Shown: in pieces, positions 26,139 through 35,581 of the stretch
Numbering within the stretch: position 1 is the first letter of the stretch
Layout of the letters: each line of letters opens with the position of its first letter
NCBI GenBank assembly: GCA_028285085.1
Contig: JANQQI010000047.1
Span: forward strand, 124,001-188,000
Source: Saprospiraceae bacterium
GTDB lineage: Bacteria > Bacteroidota > Bacteroidia > Chitinophagales > Saprospiraceae
Direction of reading: 5' to 3'
DNA: 64,000 nucleotides
Notes under the pieces: generated by a model
Database searches by the model: none
The model's input: the letters and a program-made list of their open reading frames with translations, nothing else
Told to the model about the DNA's origin: nothing
Position numbers and translations under genes: made by a program

Positions 26139-27026
26139 ATGCATTACCAAAAAGGCAAGGATCGTAGCCAGTTTTTCCTCACGTCGTTGGAATCGATGGT
26201 GGTAGCCGATAGTTGGGCACGATTGGTCGATGTATTTGTGGATGCGATGCCGATTCTGGACTTTGGATTCACCCATTCCAAGTTGAATAAAGAAGGCAAT
26301 GTACCTTACCATCCATCGGATTTGTTTAAGCTGTTGCTCTATGGCTATCGCCATGGTATCCGCTCAGCCAATAAGCTACATCAAGCGACCAAGATCAATG
26401 TCGAAGTAGTGCGGCTATTAAAAGGATGTCAACCCAGTGCACAAGCCCTCCATTTAGTCTTCATCTTCAAGCGCGGCATCACCAAAAAGCCATATACAGG
26501 AAAGCGATGCGGTACCGATAAATGTGCAACTTGTTCACTCCGACAAAACTGCACCCGCAACAAAAATGGCCGCTTCATCGAGCGTCCTATCCACCAAGAC
26601 TACATTGACCGCAATAATGCTCGTGTGACTCGTTACAAAGACTTCTACCGATTGAGACAACAGATCATTGAACATGTATTTGATGGAAGAGCGTTCTCTG
26701 AACAGAGTGAATGTCCACTGGACATTCAAGCGAATGAACCGCAACAGCGGATGGGAAAGGCGAAGCGGCATTGGGGCATGGATTATACTTTACTACATGG
26801 CAAGCAAAAGGCGGTGAGTGAATATCAGTTAGCTGCCATCGCTTATAATCTTAAACGAAGTGTGTCTATCCTTGGCCTTGATGAGTTGCAAAGGAGGCTA
26901 AAAGCCTTGATTTTAGCCATTTTTGGACCGTTTTCCAGTATGGTGCGTTACAGCGCCTCACAATATGAAAATCAGATTATTCAATTAAGAAAAATAGCTA
27001 CTGGCAGGAGCCTTCGGAAGGCGTGA
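26139..27026 (+). mobile_element. IS1182-family transposase with internal deletion
   Basis: 295 residues where full-length relatives have about 450-550. The N-terminal DUF772-type part (VPYHPSDLFKLLLYGYRHG) runs to about residue 95. It then jumps within a few residues to the C-terminal DDE_Tnp_1_6 part (CGTDKCATCSLRQNC, then RLRQQIIEHVF). The central catalytic region is missing. The C-terminal part also has an insertion between EHVF and KRHWGMDYTLL. The frame is preserved but the protein should be inactive. Terminal inverted repeats could not be defined. Confidence 0.8.
26709..26727. repeat. 19-base perfect palindrome inside the transposase
   Basis: GAATGTCCA-C-TGGACATTC (9-bp arms, one central base). 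It falls in the extra segment that interrupts the conserved EHVF..KRHWG block of the transposase. Confidence 0.7.
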
Positions 27027-27090
27027 GAAGTGGAAGTTGAGGAGGTTATTGCTGAAACTCCTGTTATGGGCTATATAATAAATAAAAACA

Positions 27091-28884
27091 ATGCTAGAAA
27101 CTATAATTACTAAATTAGTTGAATCTGTAGTATTTGAAAATAGCCAAAATTGGTTACAAATAACATCTGAAAAATTCAAACATATCTATAAAAATAAACT
27201 TCTTGAATATTATCATGAACGCACTTCATATTATTCGCGATTTAAAACCATAATAAGAAAAGACTCTCCTCTTTTATTTAAAGACATATACCTTCATCAA
27301 AGAATTCAACGCTTAGATGATTCTAAAATATTTAAAATTGAAAGTCCAAATCAATTCTTTCAAAGTAATAAATACTCCTTAATTATAGGAGAAGCAGGAA
27401 GTGGAAAATCCACTTTATCGAAATATATGTTCCTTGAAAGCATTAAGGAGTTGAAATCAATTCCCATTTTAATAGAGCTACGCGACTTAAATCCTTTTGA
27501 TGGGAAGATTGATGAGTATATTTCAAATATAATATTTGAAAGTAGAATTGCAACATCAAGTAGAATTTTACAGGAACAGCTTAAAAAAGGGAGTTTTATT
27601 TTTTATTTAGATGGTTATGATGAAACTAGCACAAATAGATCTTTTGCAAAGAATTTGTCAGAATTCATTAATAGGAATAGTGAAAATATATTTTTTATCA
27701 CGTCCCGACCAGGGGCTAATGTAGAATTTATCAACCGAACATTTACTTATAACATACTTCCAATAAATTTTAATGAAATTCCAACTTTTATTTCAAAGCA
27801 AGCTTTAGATGTTAACTTAGAAAAAGCTATTATTGATTCGATAAAACTAAACAATAAAAGATACATAACAGATTTCTTGGGAAACCCACTGTTGCTTTTA
27901 ATTTATATTATCACATTCAGGAACAACCCTCAAATACCTCATCAGCGTTCAATATTTTATCGAAGGGTTATTGATACTTTGTTTATTGAACATGATTCAA
28001 CGAAACTTGGATTTAGAAGATTATTTGAATCAAGTTTAAATCAAGAACAAATTCTAAAACTATTGGAAAACTTTTCGATAACATCATTCTTTGAAAATAA
28101 ATTTGAATATAGGAAAGAGTATATATTCGAAAAGTTCGATTCTTTCGCAAATTTCTCTAAGCTAAGGTTTGATATTAATAATGTAATAATTGATTTAATA
28201 AAGTCAACTTCAATTTGGCAAGAAGATACAGGAGTATACTCATTTATTCATCGATCCTTACAAGAGTACCTTACTGCAGTTTATATTAAGAAGTTAGATA
28301 ATGAAACTAAAGTGGATTTTTTTAAAACAATGAAAAGCTTAATTATTTCGAACAAGGTCAATGTGAAAGAAATTAAAAATCTACTTAACCTATATTATGA
28401 AATTGATGGATACTGTTACTACAAATACTTCGTTGTTTCAATTATTGCAGAAATAGAAGAACACATTAAAGTCAATAACAATGCTCCTGTATCAATTATT
28501 TCATTACTATATGACAGTGCTTCTTTAACTGTTCGTTATGAAGAAATAATCACAATAGCGGGGTATGCGAATATTGGATATGATTTACATGTTTTTCAAA
28601 ATGATATATTTAAAATAATGGAAATATTGATGGAGGATAGATTATTAGAATTTGATCGTGAATTTAAAGTAAAATTACAAGATTACTTAGAGTATAATAA
28701 AGGAGAAGTAGATTCAATCTCATTAAAAGATAAAGAACTTCAAAAAAGTATACTTCCAAAAATAGAACCACAATGTATGTCTATCTTAAAATACATCTTA
28801 AACAAAAATAAAATAATTAAAGATTATATTTCTCATGTAGAAAGTTCAAATAGAGAATTATTGAAAATACTGAAAAGGAATTAA
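27091..28884 (+). CDS. NACHT-domain NTPase, bacterial NLR-like defence protein
   Basis: 597 residues. A short N-terminal segment (1-85) with no recognised effector, then a NACHT ATPase: Walker A GEAGSGKST (100-108), Walker B FIFYLDGYDE (169-178), sensor FFITSRPG (201-208), and the winged-helix hallmark SFIHRSLQEYLTAVYI. The C-terminal part (about 430-597) is helical with no LRR or WD repeat pattern. This resembles the short bacterial NACHT proteins shown to protect against phages, where the N-terminus is small and the C-terminus senses. It probably oligomerises on detecting a phage product. AT-rich, between an IS remnant and tRNA-Val, a typical defence-island place. Confidence 0.82.
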   Translation: MLETIITKLVESVVFENSQNWLQITSEKFKHIYKNKLLEYYHERTSYYSRFKTIIRKDSPLLFKDIYLHQRIQRLDDSKIFKIESPNQFFQSNKYSLIIGEAGSGKSTLSKYMFLESIKELKSIPILIELRDLNPFDGKIDEYISNIIFESRIATSSRILQEQLKKGSFIFYLDGYDETSTNRSFAKNLSEFINRNSENIFFITSRPGANVEFINRTFTYNILPINFNEIPTFISKQALDVNLEKAIIDSIKLNNKRYITDFLGNPLLLLIYIITFRNNPQIPHQRSIFYRRVIDTLFIEHDSTKLGFRRLFESSLNQEQILKLLENFSITSFFENKFEYRKEYIFEKFDSFANFSKLRFDINNVIIDLIKSTSIWQEDTGVYSFIHRSLQEYLTAVYIKKLDNETKVDFFKTMKSLIISNKVNVKEIKNLLNLYYEIDGYCYYKYFVVSIIAEIEEHIKVNNNAPVSIISLLYDSASLTVRYEEIITIAGYANIGYDLHVFQNDIFKIMEILMEDRLLEFDREFKVKLQDYLEYNKGEVDSISLKDKELQKSILPKIEPQCMSILKYILNKNKIIKDYISHVESSNRELLKILKRN

Positions 28885-29297
28885 TGTAATTCATAACAAA
28901 TTGTGGTTGTTGGCAAATTGATACCTCAAAACACATGAAAATCGACTCGAAATTCTCTATATGCATACGTGCAAGGCATTAAGAACAACCCACCTAAATT
29001 ATTTATCAATTTCCTCTCGAAGCATTTATTCCAGCCAATAATTTTTACCAGATTTGGAAGTCGCATCTTGATTTATCGCTAAACTAAACCGCGCTTTAGT
29101 CATCTCAGATGACAAGGACTTGATCCTGTTGTACTGACCTCTAACCAAATGCTATAACCAGATCATAAGGAGAACGCTAATGAAAAAACTGCTTGGCGTT
29201 CAAAAAGAGTAAGAGGACAAAGAGAAGGACAAACGAGAGCCATCCTCCAGGAGATAAAATCAACCCCATTTGTGTTACTAATGTGTTACCAAACAAA
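28885..29297. other. Intergenic region between the NACHT gene and tRNA-Val
   Basis: About 410 bases; no gene seen. It marks the right border of the AT-rich island. I found no clear direct repeat of the tRNA end here. Confidence 0.5.
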
Positions 29298-29329
29298 AAA
29301 GAGTTACGCGAATATTCACGTAACTCTTT
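29298..29329 (-). terminator. Rho-independent terminator of tRNA-Val
   Basis: An 11-bp stem, AAAGAGTTACG (29298-29308) and CGTAACTCTTT (29319-29329), followed on the minus strand by a T-rich tract. It lies just downstream of the tRNA. Confidence 0.85.
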
Positions 29330-29340
29330 GATACTCAGTG

Positions 29341-29415
29341 TGGGCGATGATGGATTCGAACCAACGACCCCCTGCTTGTAAGGCAGGTGCTCTAAACCAA
29401 CTGAGCTAATCGCCC
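29341..29415 (-). tRNA. tRNA-Val (anticodon TAC)
   Basis: Read on the minus strand: acceptor stem GGGCGAT paired with ATCGCCC, D-arm TAGCTCAGTTGGTTTAGAGC, anticodon loop CTTACAA with anticodon TAC, T-arm GGTTCGAATCC, discriminator A. No CCA is encoded. It sits at the right border of the AT-rich island, a common integration point. Confidence 0.93.
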
Positions 29416-29446
29416 GATTATATTTACGACTTTTCGTAAGCGACTG

Positions 29447-29477
29447 CAAAGATATATTTCCTTTGTAAATGAATCAA
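29447..29477 (-). promoter_or_regulatory. Promoter of tRNA-Val
   Basis: On the minus strand: TTG (29475-29477), 20 bases, TATCTTTG (29447-29454), matching the Bacteroidota -33/-7 consensus. The tRNA 5' end is about 31 bases downstream. Confidence 0.75.
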
Positions 29478-29605
29478 GTGTTTGGTAATTTTTTTTGTAA
29501 AAAATATTGTGGGCTTCCCCATCGTTAGAATGGCACACTTTGCGTAATTTTACATATCATCGCCAATTTGTATATTAAAAGCGCTGGTTGCTAGCTAAAA
29601 AACGT

Positions 29606-32332
29606 ATGGAAGAACCCCATATCATAATCGTCGATCCGCCTAAAAAACGGAAACCTTTGGTCAATCGCTTGCTGCGGCGAGTGCTTTGGACGTTCGCCAT
29701 TGCCTTCGGCCTACTAATGCTCACTTCCGTGGTGATCGCCGCTTTCTTCGAAAAGCAAATTGGGGACCAGCTCATCAGCGAAATTAATAAGCAACTCAAG
29801 ACAGAGCTCACCGTCGAATCTTTCGAACTGTCGCTGCTGTCAGGCTTCCCTAAGGTATCAGCCAATCTCAAAGGCGTCGTTCTGGCCGATGCGATGAAGG
29901 GCAATTTGCTCGAAGCCGAGAATATTTCTTTCCGCTTTGGCTTATTGAGCCTGCTGAGTTCACGGATTCAGGTGAATTCGGTGCTCATCGAAGGTGGCGC
30001 ACTCTACGTGAAGCGGGATCGAAAAGGACGCGTCAATTATGATATCGTTAAGTCCAGTGAGGCGGCTTCCGGTGAAGCGACTTCCAGTGAGGAACAAGAA
30101 TTAGGAATTTCCCTGGAAGAAGCAAGCTTTCGCGATGTTGAACTGATCTACGAGGATGCGCGTGCTCGCCAGGAATTACGCATTTTACTTAATTCGGCCG
30201 AGCTATCCGGCGAATTTTCCAGCCAGGAATTTGAGATGTCGAGCTTCGCGGAGATGAAGTCAGAGTTCATTGAATTGGATCGCGAGCGATACTTTGTGGG
30301 TAAGCAGCTGGTCTACGATGCGCGGGTAAAAGTCGATTTTAAGAAAGGGATTTACTTATTTGAAAATGTGGATGTCGGGATCGCCGAAAATATTTTTAAG
30401 GTTGATGGTTCAATTAAGGAACACGTGGCCGGTATGGATTATGACCTAAAGGTTTCCAGTAATGAAGGGAGTATTGAAGCTGTTTTAGGGCTGCTGCCAG
30501 CCACGTATCAGAACTACTTCCGGGACTTTAAAAGTAAAGGAACCTTTCATTTCAATGCGGCGATCAAAGGGCTGCTTAACGCCCGTCAGAATCCAAGTGT
30601 GCAGGCCCGTTTTGGTTTGCAAGATGGCCAGATCAGCAGCGCTCGCCTGGGCAAAGCGCTTAAGGATGTGACTTTTACTGCCCGTTTCAATAATGGGAAG
30701 TCCAACAATAATAAGACCTCTACTTTTGAAATCGCTGATTTCCGTGCCTATCTGGATCGAGAATCTGTGGCGATGCAACTAAAGATCGATAACCTTGATG
30801 ACCCACGGATCGATTTTAGTCTGAACGGGACCTTACCCTTGGCTTCGATCTACGGATTATTCGACCAGCCTAATATTTCCCAAGGTGAAGGAAAAATTGA
30901 ATTTAAAGACCTGATCCTGAAGGGGCGGGTCAAGGATATGCTCAATCCTCGTCGTGTGAGTCGCGTCAAGACAGGAGGAATGCTCGAATTTGATGATGCC
31001 GGGCTAACGATCAACAACGAGACGCTCATTTTCGATCGTGGACAAGTACGTTTGCAAGATAATAGCCTCATCGTCGAAGACGTCCGTGTGGAAGGCGCGG
31101 GTAGCGAGCTGCTGTTGAGTGGAAATTTTCTCAACGTCATTCCGGTTTTATTCGCCGATTCGGTCAATTCACAGCGCGCCGAGTTACGTTTTCAGGCCCA
31201 GCTTGATGCGTCCAATCTTGATCTGGATCGCATTGTGCAAATGACGCAGGTGCAGGTGGAAGAGAGCGAAGTACAAAAAGCAGTTTATGATTCCTTGCGT
31301 GTGGCTCAAACGCAGAAGAGAGCGTTCTTTACCAACTTCCTGAATGGTACTTTCCAGGCAAAAATTGAAGCGTTTAATTATCGAGAAATCGAAGCGCAGG
31401 ATTTTACCGGTAGCCTCGAATTTGATAACAGCATATTGAAAATCCTCGGTAATACCCAGGCGATGGATGGCCGCTTCAATCTCGACGGCACCGCCTTTTT
31501 TGAAGATGAGCCGCGACTTGAAGCTCGGATTATTTGTGATGATATCGACGTACGGGAATTCTTCCGGCAAGGGGAGAACTTTGGCCAGGAAGTCCTACAG
31601 TACAAGCACGTCAAGGGACGTTTGGAAGCCAAGCTGGCCGTCAATGCGTATTGGGATCGCGAAGGGCGGTATCAAAATGATCGGCTCAAGGTGTTCGGAG
31701 ATGTGAGTATTAAAGATGGAGAGTTGGTGAATTTTAAAATGTTGTACGACTTTTCCGATTATATCAAAATTAAAGACCTACAGCGCATCAAGTTTACCAA
31801 CATGCGCAACTGGTTGGAGGTAAGTAAGGAGAAGGTGCATATTCCGGCGATGTTCCTTCAGAGCAATGCGCTCAATATGACCATCAGCGGGCAGCATTCG
31901 TTCGAAAACGATATTGATTATTCGATCAAAGTTAACGCCGGGCAAGTGCTTTGGAATAAGCTACGTAAATACGATCCTAACCGCAAACCACAACCCGCTA
32001 AGAAGAAAGGCTGGTTCAATCTTTATTACCGCATTTGGGGTACCGTGGATGACTACGATATGAAATCAGATAAGCGAGCGGCCAAAAAGCGCTTCCGCCT
32101 CAGTGAGAATCGCAAAAAGGAAATCCAGGCGGCCCTGATTAAAGCTTTCGGTCGAAACCAAATCGATCTTAGCGACGAACCCAGTGACTGGAACGATGAT
32201 GATAACATCCCCGAGTATCAAGGCGGAGAATCCGGCGATGATGAATTTCTGGATTTTGAAGTCGAAGGGCAATCTTCCGATGAGGAGGAAGAATTCATGT
32301 GGGAAGAGGAAGAAGGTGGTGGTGGAAAATAG
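29606..32332 (+). CDS. AsmA-like membrane protein
   Basis: 908 residues from ATG 29606 (a TTG 18 bases upstream is possible). A basic N-terminus with PPKKRKPLVNR precedes one transmembrane helix (about 34-56). Then a long periplasmic beta-rich AsmA-like region with the typical opening LKTELTVESFELSLLSGFP, ending in a strongly acidic tail (EEEEEFMWEEEEG). Role probably in outer-membrane lipid transport or biogenesis, as for other AsmA proteins. A larger relative lies at 16.9-20.5 kb; the two have opposite tail charge. Confidence 0.78.
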   Translation: MEEPHIIIVDPPKKRKPLVNRLLRRVLWTFAIAFGLLMLTSVVIAAFFEKQIGDQLISEINKQLKTELTVESFELSLLSGFPKVSANLKGVVLADAMKGNLLEAENISFRFGLLSLLSSRIQVNSVLIEGGALYVKRDRKGRVNYDIVKSSEAASGEATSSEEQELGISLEEASFRDVELIYEDARARQELRILLNSAELSGEFSSQEFEMSSFAEMKSEFIELDRERYFVGKQLVYDARVKVDFKKGIYLFENVDVGIAENIFKVDGSIKEHVAGMDYDLKVSSNEGSIEAVLGLLPATYQNYFRDFKSKGTFHFNAAIKGLLNARQNPSVQARFGLQDGQISSARLGKALKDVTFTARFNNGKSNNNKTSTFEIADFRAYLDRESVAMQLKIDNLDDPRIDFSLNGTLPLASIYGLFDQPNISQGEGKIEFKDLILKGRVKDMLNPRRVSRVKTGGMLEFDDAGLTINNETLIFDRGQVRLQDNSLIVEDVRVEGAGSELLLSGNFLNVIPVLFADSVNSQRAELRFQAQLDASNLDLDRIVQMTQVQVEESEVQKAVYDSLRVAQTQKRAFFTNFLNGTFQAKIEAFNYREIEAQDFTGSLEFDNSILKILGNTQAMDGRFNLDGTAFFEDEPRLEARIICDDIDVREFFRQGENFGQEVLQYKHVKGRLEAKLAVNAYWDREGRYQNDRLKVFGDVSIKDGELVNFKMLYDFSDYIKIKDLQRIKFTNMRNWLEVSKEKVHIPAMFLQSNALNMTISGQHSFENDIDYSIKVNAGQVLWNKLRKYDPNRKPQPAKKKGWFNLYYRIWGTVDDYDMKSDKRAAKKRFRLSENRKKEIQAALIKAFGRNQIDLSDEPSDWNDDDNIPEYQGGESGDDEFLDFEVEGQSSDEEEEFMWEEEEGGGGK

Positions 32333-32409
32333 AACTAAGTATTCGGAATAATTATCAGCCTCTTAATTCAAATTCAATCAATATTGATTATTGAATATTC
32401 AGTATTTAC

Positions 32410-33132
32410 CTATCCATACAACTCATAATGCACCTGCGACTTATTGTAACCCATCTCAAGGATTAATTTGGCAACGGCTTCATCAATCATGTTGCTCCAG
32501 CCACAGAGATAGAAATCAACATCAGGCCGTACCTCCGAATAGTGCTCTTGATAGATTTGATGGACGTAGCCACGGTAACCTTCCCAATTCTCCTCTCTAG
32601 ACAGCGCAATTGAGTATTTGAAATTGGGCATGGTCTGTTCCAGTGCTTCAAACTCATGGCGATAAAGAATGCTATCCGCGTAACGCGTTCCAAAGATCAA
32701 ATGAATATTGCGATGGGCTAAGCCCGCTTCACGGATGTGATGGATCATACTGCGGAAGGGCGCTACCCCGGTACCGGTACAAATTAGAACGAGATCTTTC
32801 TCAATCGGCTGCGGCAAGACAAAAGTGCCCGAAGGCCCTTTGAAACGAATGTTACTGCCTTCTTCGACTTCTTCAAACAAATAGCGCGTAGCGGCACCGC
32901 CTTCCAGTTGAACGATGCAAAACTCCAATAGCTGGCCCTCTGGTTCTGGCGCATTAGCAATAGAATAACTCCGCCAGCGCTTCAACCGCTTTTCACTAAT
33001 CGGCAAATCCATCGTCACAAATTGCCCCGCAGTAAAAGGCAATGGTTCTTCTACTTTTAGCCAAAATCGTTTCGTGTTCGGCGAAGCATCTTCGATTTTT
33101 TTGACCGTACTATCGTACCACTTCCACGGCAT
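32410..33132 (-). CDS. Ferredoxin/flavodoxin-NADP reductase-like FAD oxidoreductase
   Basis: 240 residues. FAD-binding barrel with WRSYSIAN (the RxYS motif, about 53-60), and an NAD(P)-binding half with CTGTGVAPFRSM and YLCGWSNMIDEA. The family moves electrons between NAD(P)H and ferredoxin, flavodoxin or an oxygenase. No iron-sulfur domain is fused. It is transcribed in the same direction as the isoprenoid genes but 57 bases separate them, so the link is unclear. Confidence 0.85.
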   Translation of the reverse strand: MPWKWYDSTVKKIEDASPNTKRFWLKVEEPLPFTAGQFVTMDLPISEKRLKRWRSYSIANAPEPEGQLLEFCIVQLEGGAATRYLFEEVEEGSNIRFKGPSGTFVLPQPIEKDLVLICTGTGVAPFRSMIHHIREAGLAHRNIHLIFGTRYADSILYRHEFEALEQTMPNFKYSIALSREENWEGYRGYVHQIYQEHYSEVRPDVDFYLCGWSNMIDEAVAKLILEMGYNKSQVHYELYG

Positions 33133-33189
33133 ATTCTTTTTAAAATTTACTTAATTAAAATCTAATAGCAAAGGGGGTATAACTTCTTT

Positions 33190-34134
33190 TCATTCAATCA
33201 TTTCCTCATATTTTAAAAACACCTCAAATCCTTTTCGGTTGAAATAAGCCCAAACTTCTTCGCTGGAACGATCACTGGACGCTAATACAAAATCACCACC
33301 CCAAGCGCCCAAGGATTTGACTACACCCGGAAAATCGGGAAATAATAAGGTTTGCACAGTAGGTCGTTGTAAGCGCCGACTCAATGTTCGTTCGTGCATT
33401 TGCAGCAGTTGTTGAAACAGATCCAGACGCTTGCAGCGGCTCAGAGATTGACTCAGCTCGCTGATTTGGGTAATAGTCCTGGCATCAACTTCCTTTTGCT
33501 GTCGATATTGCTGAATGCCTTCGCGGCTGTCCTGCTTTTGATCCAGATATACGAAGTAGAGTTGATCTTGGAAAGGCGGTACAAATTTCACTGGACGGAC
33601 CTGAGGTTGTCCATCTTGCAATTGATAGAAAATAGGTCCCGCCGCTCCCGCGCAGGCAATATCATAACCCGATCCCCCAAGCGTCTGAGCAGAGAGTTCA
33701 AATGGATCGGCACCGCTCCACTGCGCAAGATTGTAAAGCAGGGTAGAGCTGCTCCCTAACCCCCAAAGCCGGGGGAATTCTAATTTGGTAATGGCTTGAA
33801 GGGTATTTCGGTGTTGCAAGAAATCAGGAACTTGCCGTCGACATTCCAAAAGCATGCTCTGTAGGCGCTCGGCGATTTGTGCGTCGCTAGTGCTTAATAC
33901 AGAGAGTTCCGGCAATTGAAACTCAGCGTCAAACCAAGCTTGCCCATCCGCATCCTCGCTACGCCATTTAAGGGTTGGGGGAGTCGTACCGGGAAGCGGT
34001 TCAATCTCAAGGGTTTGTCCAAATCGACTAGGTAAGGCCAAGGCCAGGGCACCATCCAATACAAAGTATTCGCCACTGAGCAAGAGCTTGCCCTTGGCCC
34101 GAAATTGCTGGGGTTGATCGCTTTGGGGTGTCAG
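33190..34134 (-). CDS. GYDIA-family GHMP kinase, unusual start
   Basis: A GHMP-superfamily small-molecule kinase, probably mevalonate, phosphomevalonate or diphosphomevalonate step by context. The glycine-rich ATP loop is LWGLGSSSTLLYNLA, and GGSGYDIACA is the GYDIA motif. The conserved N-terminus FRAKGKLLLSGEYFVLDGA begins upstream of the first TTG (34081-34083), and the frame has no ATG, GTG or TTG between 34084 and its upstream stop at 34219. The extent given assumes a CTG start at 34132-34134, five bases after the HMG-CoA reductase stop. The TTG at 34083 would cut the conserved N-terminal strand. About 315 residues. Confidence 0.85.
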   Translation of the reverse strand: MTPQSDQPQQFRAKGKLLLSGEYFVLDGALALALPSRFGQTLEIEPLPGTTPPTLKWRSEDADGQAWFDAEFQLPELSVLSTSDAQIAERLQSMLLECRRQVPDFLQHRNTLQAITKLEFPRLWGLGSSSTLLYNLAQWSGADPFELSAQTLGGSGYDIACAGAAGPIFYQLQDGQPQVRPVKFVPPFQDQLYFVYLDQKQDSREGIQQYRQQKEVDARTITQISELSQSLSRCKRLDLFQQLLQMHERTLSRRLQRPTVQTLLFPDFPGVVKSLGAWGGDFVLASSDRSSEEVWAYFNRKGFEVFLKYEEMIE

Positions 34135-34138
34135 AGGA

Positions 34139-35491
34139 TTAAAATCTTTTGGAAACAGTAGTTTTACCTTTGCGTACTCGAAGGCCGTCCAGGAACAATC
34201 GTACGGCGTTGAAAGAAATCACCTTGTCCATAAAATGATCGATAGTGGCTTCTTTCTCCTTGTCCGAAGCTTCTAGATGATTCAGAATATTCATCAGGTG
34301 CATTTTCATATGCCCTTGCTGAATACCTGTGGTGACGAGTGAGCGGACGGCTGCAAAATTCTGGGCCAGCCCCGTCGCGGCAATAATCATCATTAGTTCT
34401 TCGGCGCCGGGATGGCCAAGGAGTTCCAAAGAACGGCGCGCCATGGGGTGTAGTTTGGTGAGTCCACCGACCGTACCGACCGCCAAGGGTAAGTCTAGCC
34501 AAAATCGAAAGACACTGTTTTCAACCGTACACGAGCTCAAGCTACGATATTGTCCGTCTCGGGCGGCGTAGGTATGCCCACAAGCCTCGATCGCCCGGAA
34601 GTCATTGCCCGTAGCCAAAACGACAGCATCAATACCGTTGAATATACCTTTATTATGTGTTGTAGCGCGATAAGGATCAATCTGAGCGATTCGGATGGCC
34701 TTGCTAAATTTATCAGCAAAGGCTTCTGCGTCCATCCCCCCGGAAAAATGCCCAAGGTCTTCTACCTTGCATTCTACCCAAGTGCGGACGACACATTGCG
34801 GTGTATAATTCGAAAGAATCGCCATAATGACGGTTAACGCTCGCTCTTGTTCGGAGAAATCTTCGCGCTGAGCGACAAAGCGTTCGAGTGTTTGGCCGAA
34901 AGATTCTAGGACGGAGTTAATGAAATTAGCGCCCATAGAATCACAAGTCTCAAAAGTGACTTTGAGCTGGTAATAGTTCGGCTCTTGATGCGTGAGATCA
35001 ATAGGGGTAATCTTAAGAATCCCGCCACCTCGCTTTTCCATATTGTGTGTGATGGAGGCGGCATCTTCCCGTAAAGCAATTTCTAACTCGGGGAAGATCG
35101 CTTCAAGTTGGCTAAAGTCACCGGACCAGCTAAAATGCACTTGTCCGACTTTTTGCGTATCAATGACCTTAGCACGGAAGCCTCCGCGAGTCATCCAGAA
35201 TTTTGCGGCGCTGGACGCAGCGGCGACCACAGAGCTCTCTTCGATGACCATTGGGATGGCGTAGGTCTTGTCGTTGATCACGAAGTTAGGCGCTACGCCA
35301 TAAGGCAAATGGAAATTACTGATGGTATTTTCACTAAATCCGTCCAGGATGCGTTGCTGTTCTTCGTTGGATAACCAATAGCTGGTCAATTCTCGCATCA
35401 CATTCTCGGGATCTTTGAAGAAGTTTTCAACGATCCAACGGAGTTTGCCACGCTTGGATAATTTCGAAAAACCTGAAATTGATTTAGGCAT
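34139..35491 (-). CDS. mvaA: Hydroxymethylglutaryl-CoA reductase, class II
   Basis: 450 residues, cytoplasmic. EESSVVAAASSAAKFW holds the catalytic glutamate, a CDSMGANFIN segment the substrate-binding aspartate region, ATTHNKGIFNG the cofactor site, and GTVGGLTKLHPMA the conserved glycine loop. Class II enzymes use NADH or NADPH to make or break mevalonate. In Bacteroidota they serve the mevalonate pathway, consistent with the kinase and IPP isomerase on either side. Confidence 0.92.
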   Translation of the reverse strand: MPKSISGFSKLSKRGKLRWIVENFFKDPENVMRELTSYWLSNEEQQRILDGFSENTISNFHLPYGVAPNFVINDKTYAIPMVIEESSVVAAASSAAKFWMTRGGFRAKVIDTQKVGQVHFSWSGDFSQLEAIFPELEIALREDAASITHNMEKRGGGILKITPIDLTHQEPNYYQLKVTFETCDSMGANFINSVLESFGQTLERFVAQREDFSEQERALTVIMAILSNYTPQCVVRTWVECKVEDLGHFSGGMDAEAFADKFSKAIRIAQIDPYRATTHNKGIFNGIDAVVLATGNDFRAIEACGHTYAARDGQYRSLSSCTVENSVFRFWLDLPLAVGTVGGLTKLHPMARRSLELLGHPGAEELMMIIAATGLAQNFAAVRSLVTTGIQQGHMKMHLMNILNHLEASDKEKEATIDHFMDKVISFNAVRLFLDGLRVRKGKTTVSKRF

Positions 35492-35581
35492 TGACTAATA
35501 AGTTTGTGTTTTGCAAACAGTTGCAAATTCTGCTTGCACAATCTGTTTCTTTCAGGGCTTTTGTTGGGGAGTATGGTTGTC

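Noticed and set aside
29193-29381. Small open frames over the tRNA-Val and its terminator
   Set aside because: They read through the tRNA and hairpin and have no independent support.
29341-29415. CRISPR or attachment-site repeat at the tRNA
   Set aside because: I looked for a second copy of the tRNA 3' end in the island and its left border and did not see one; no regularly spaced repeats occur anywhere in the window.
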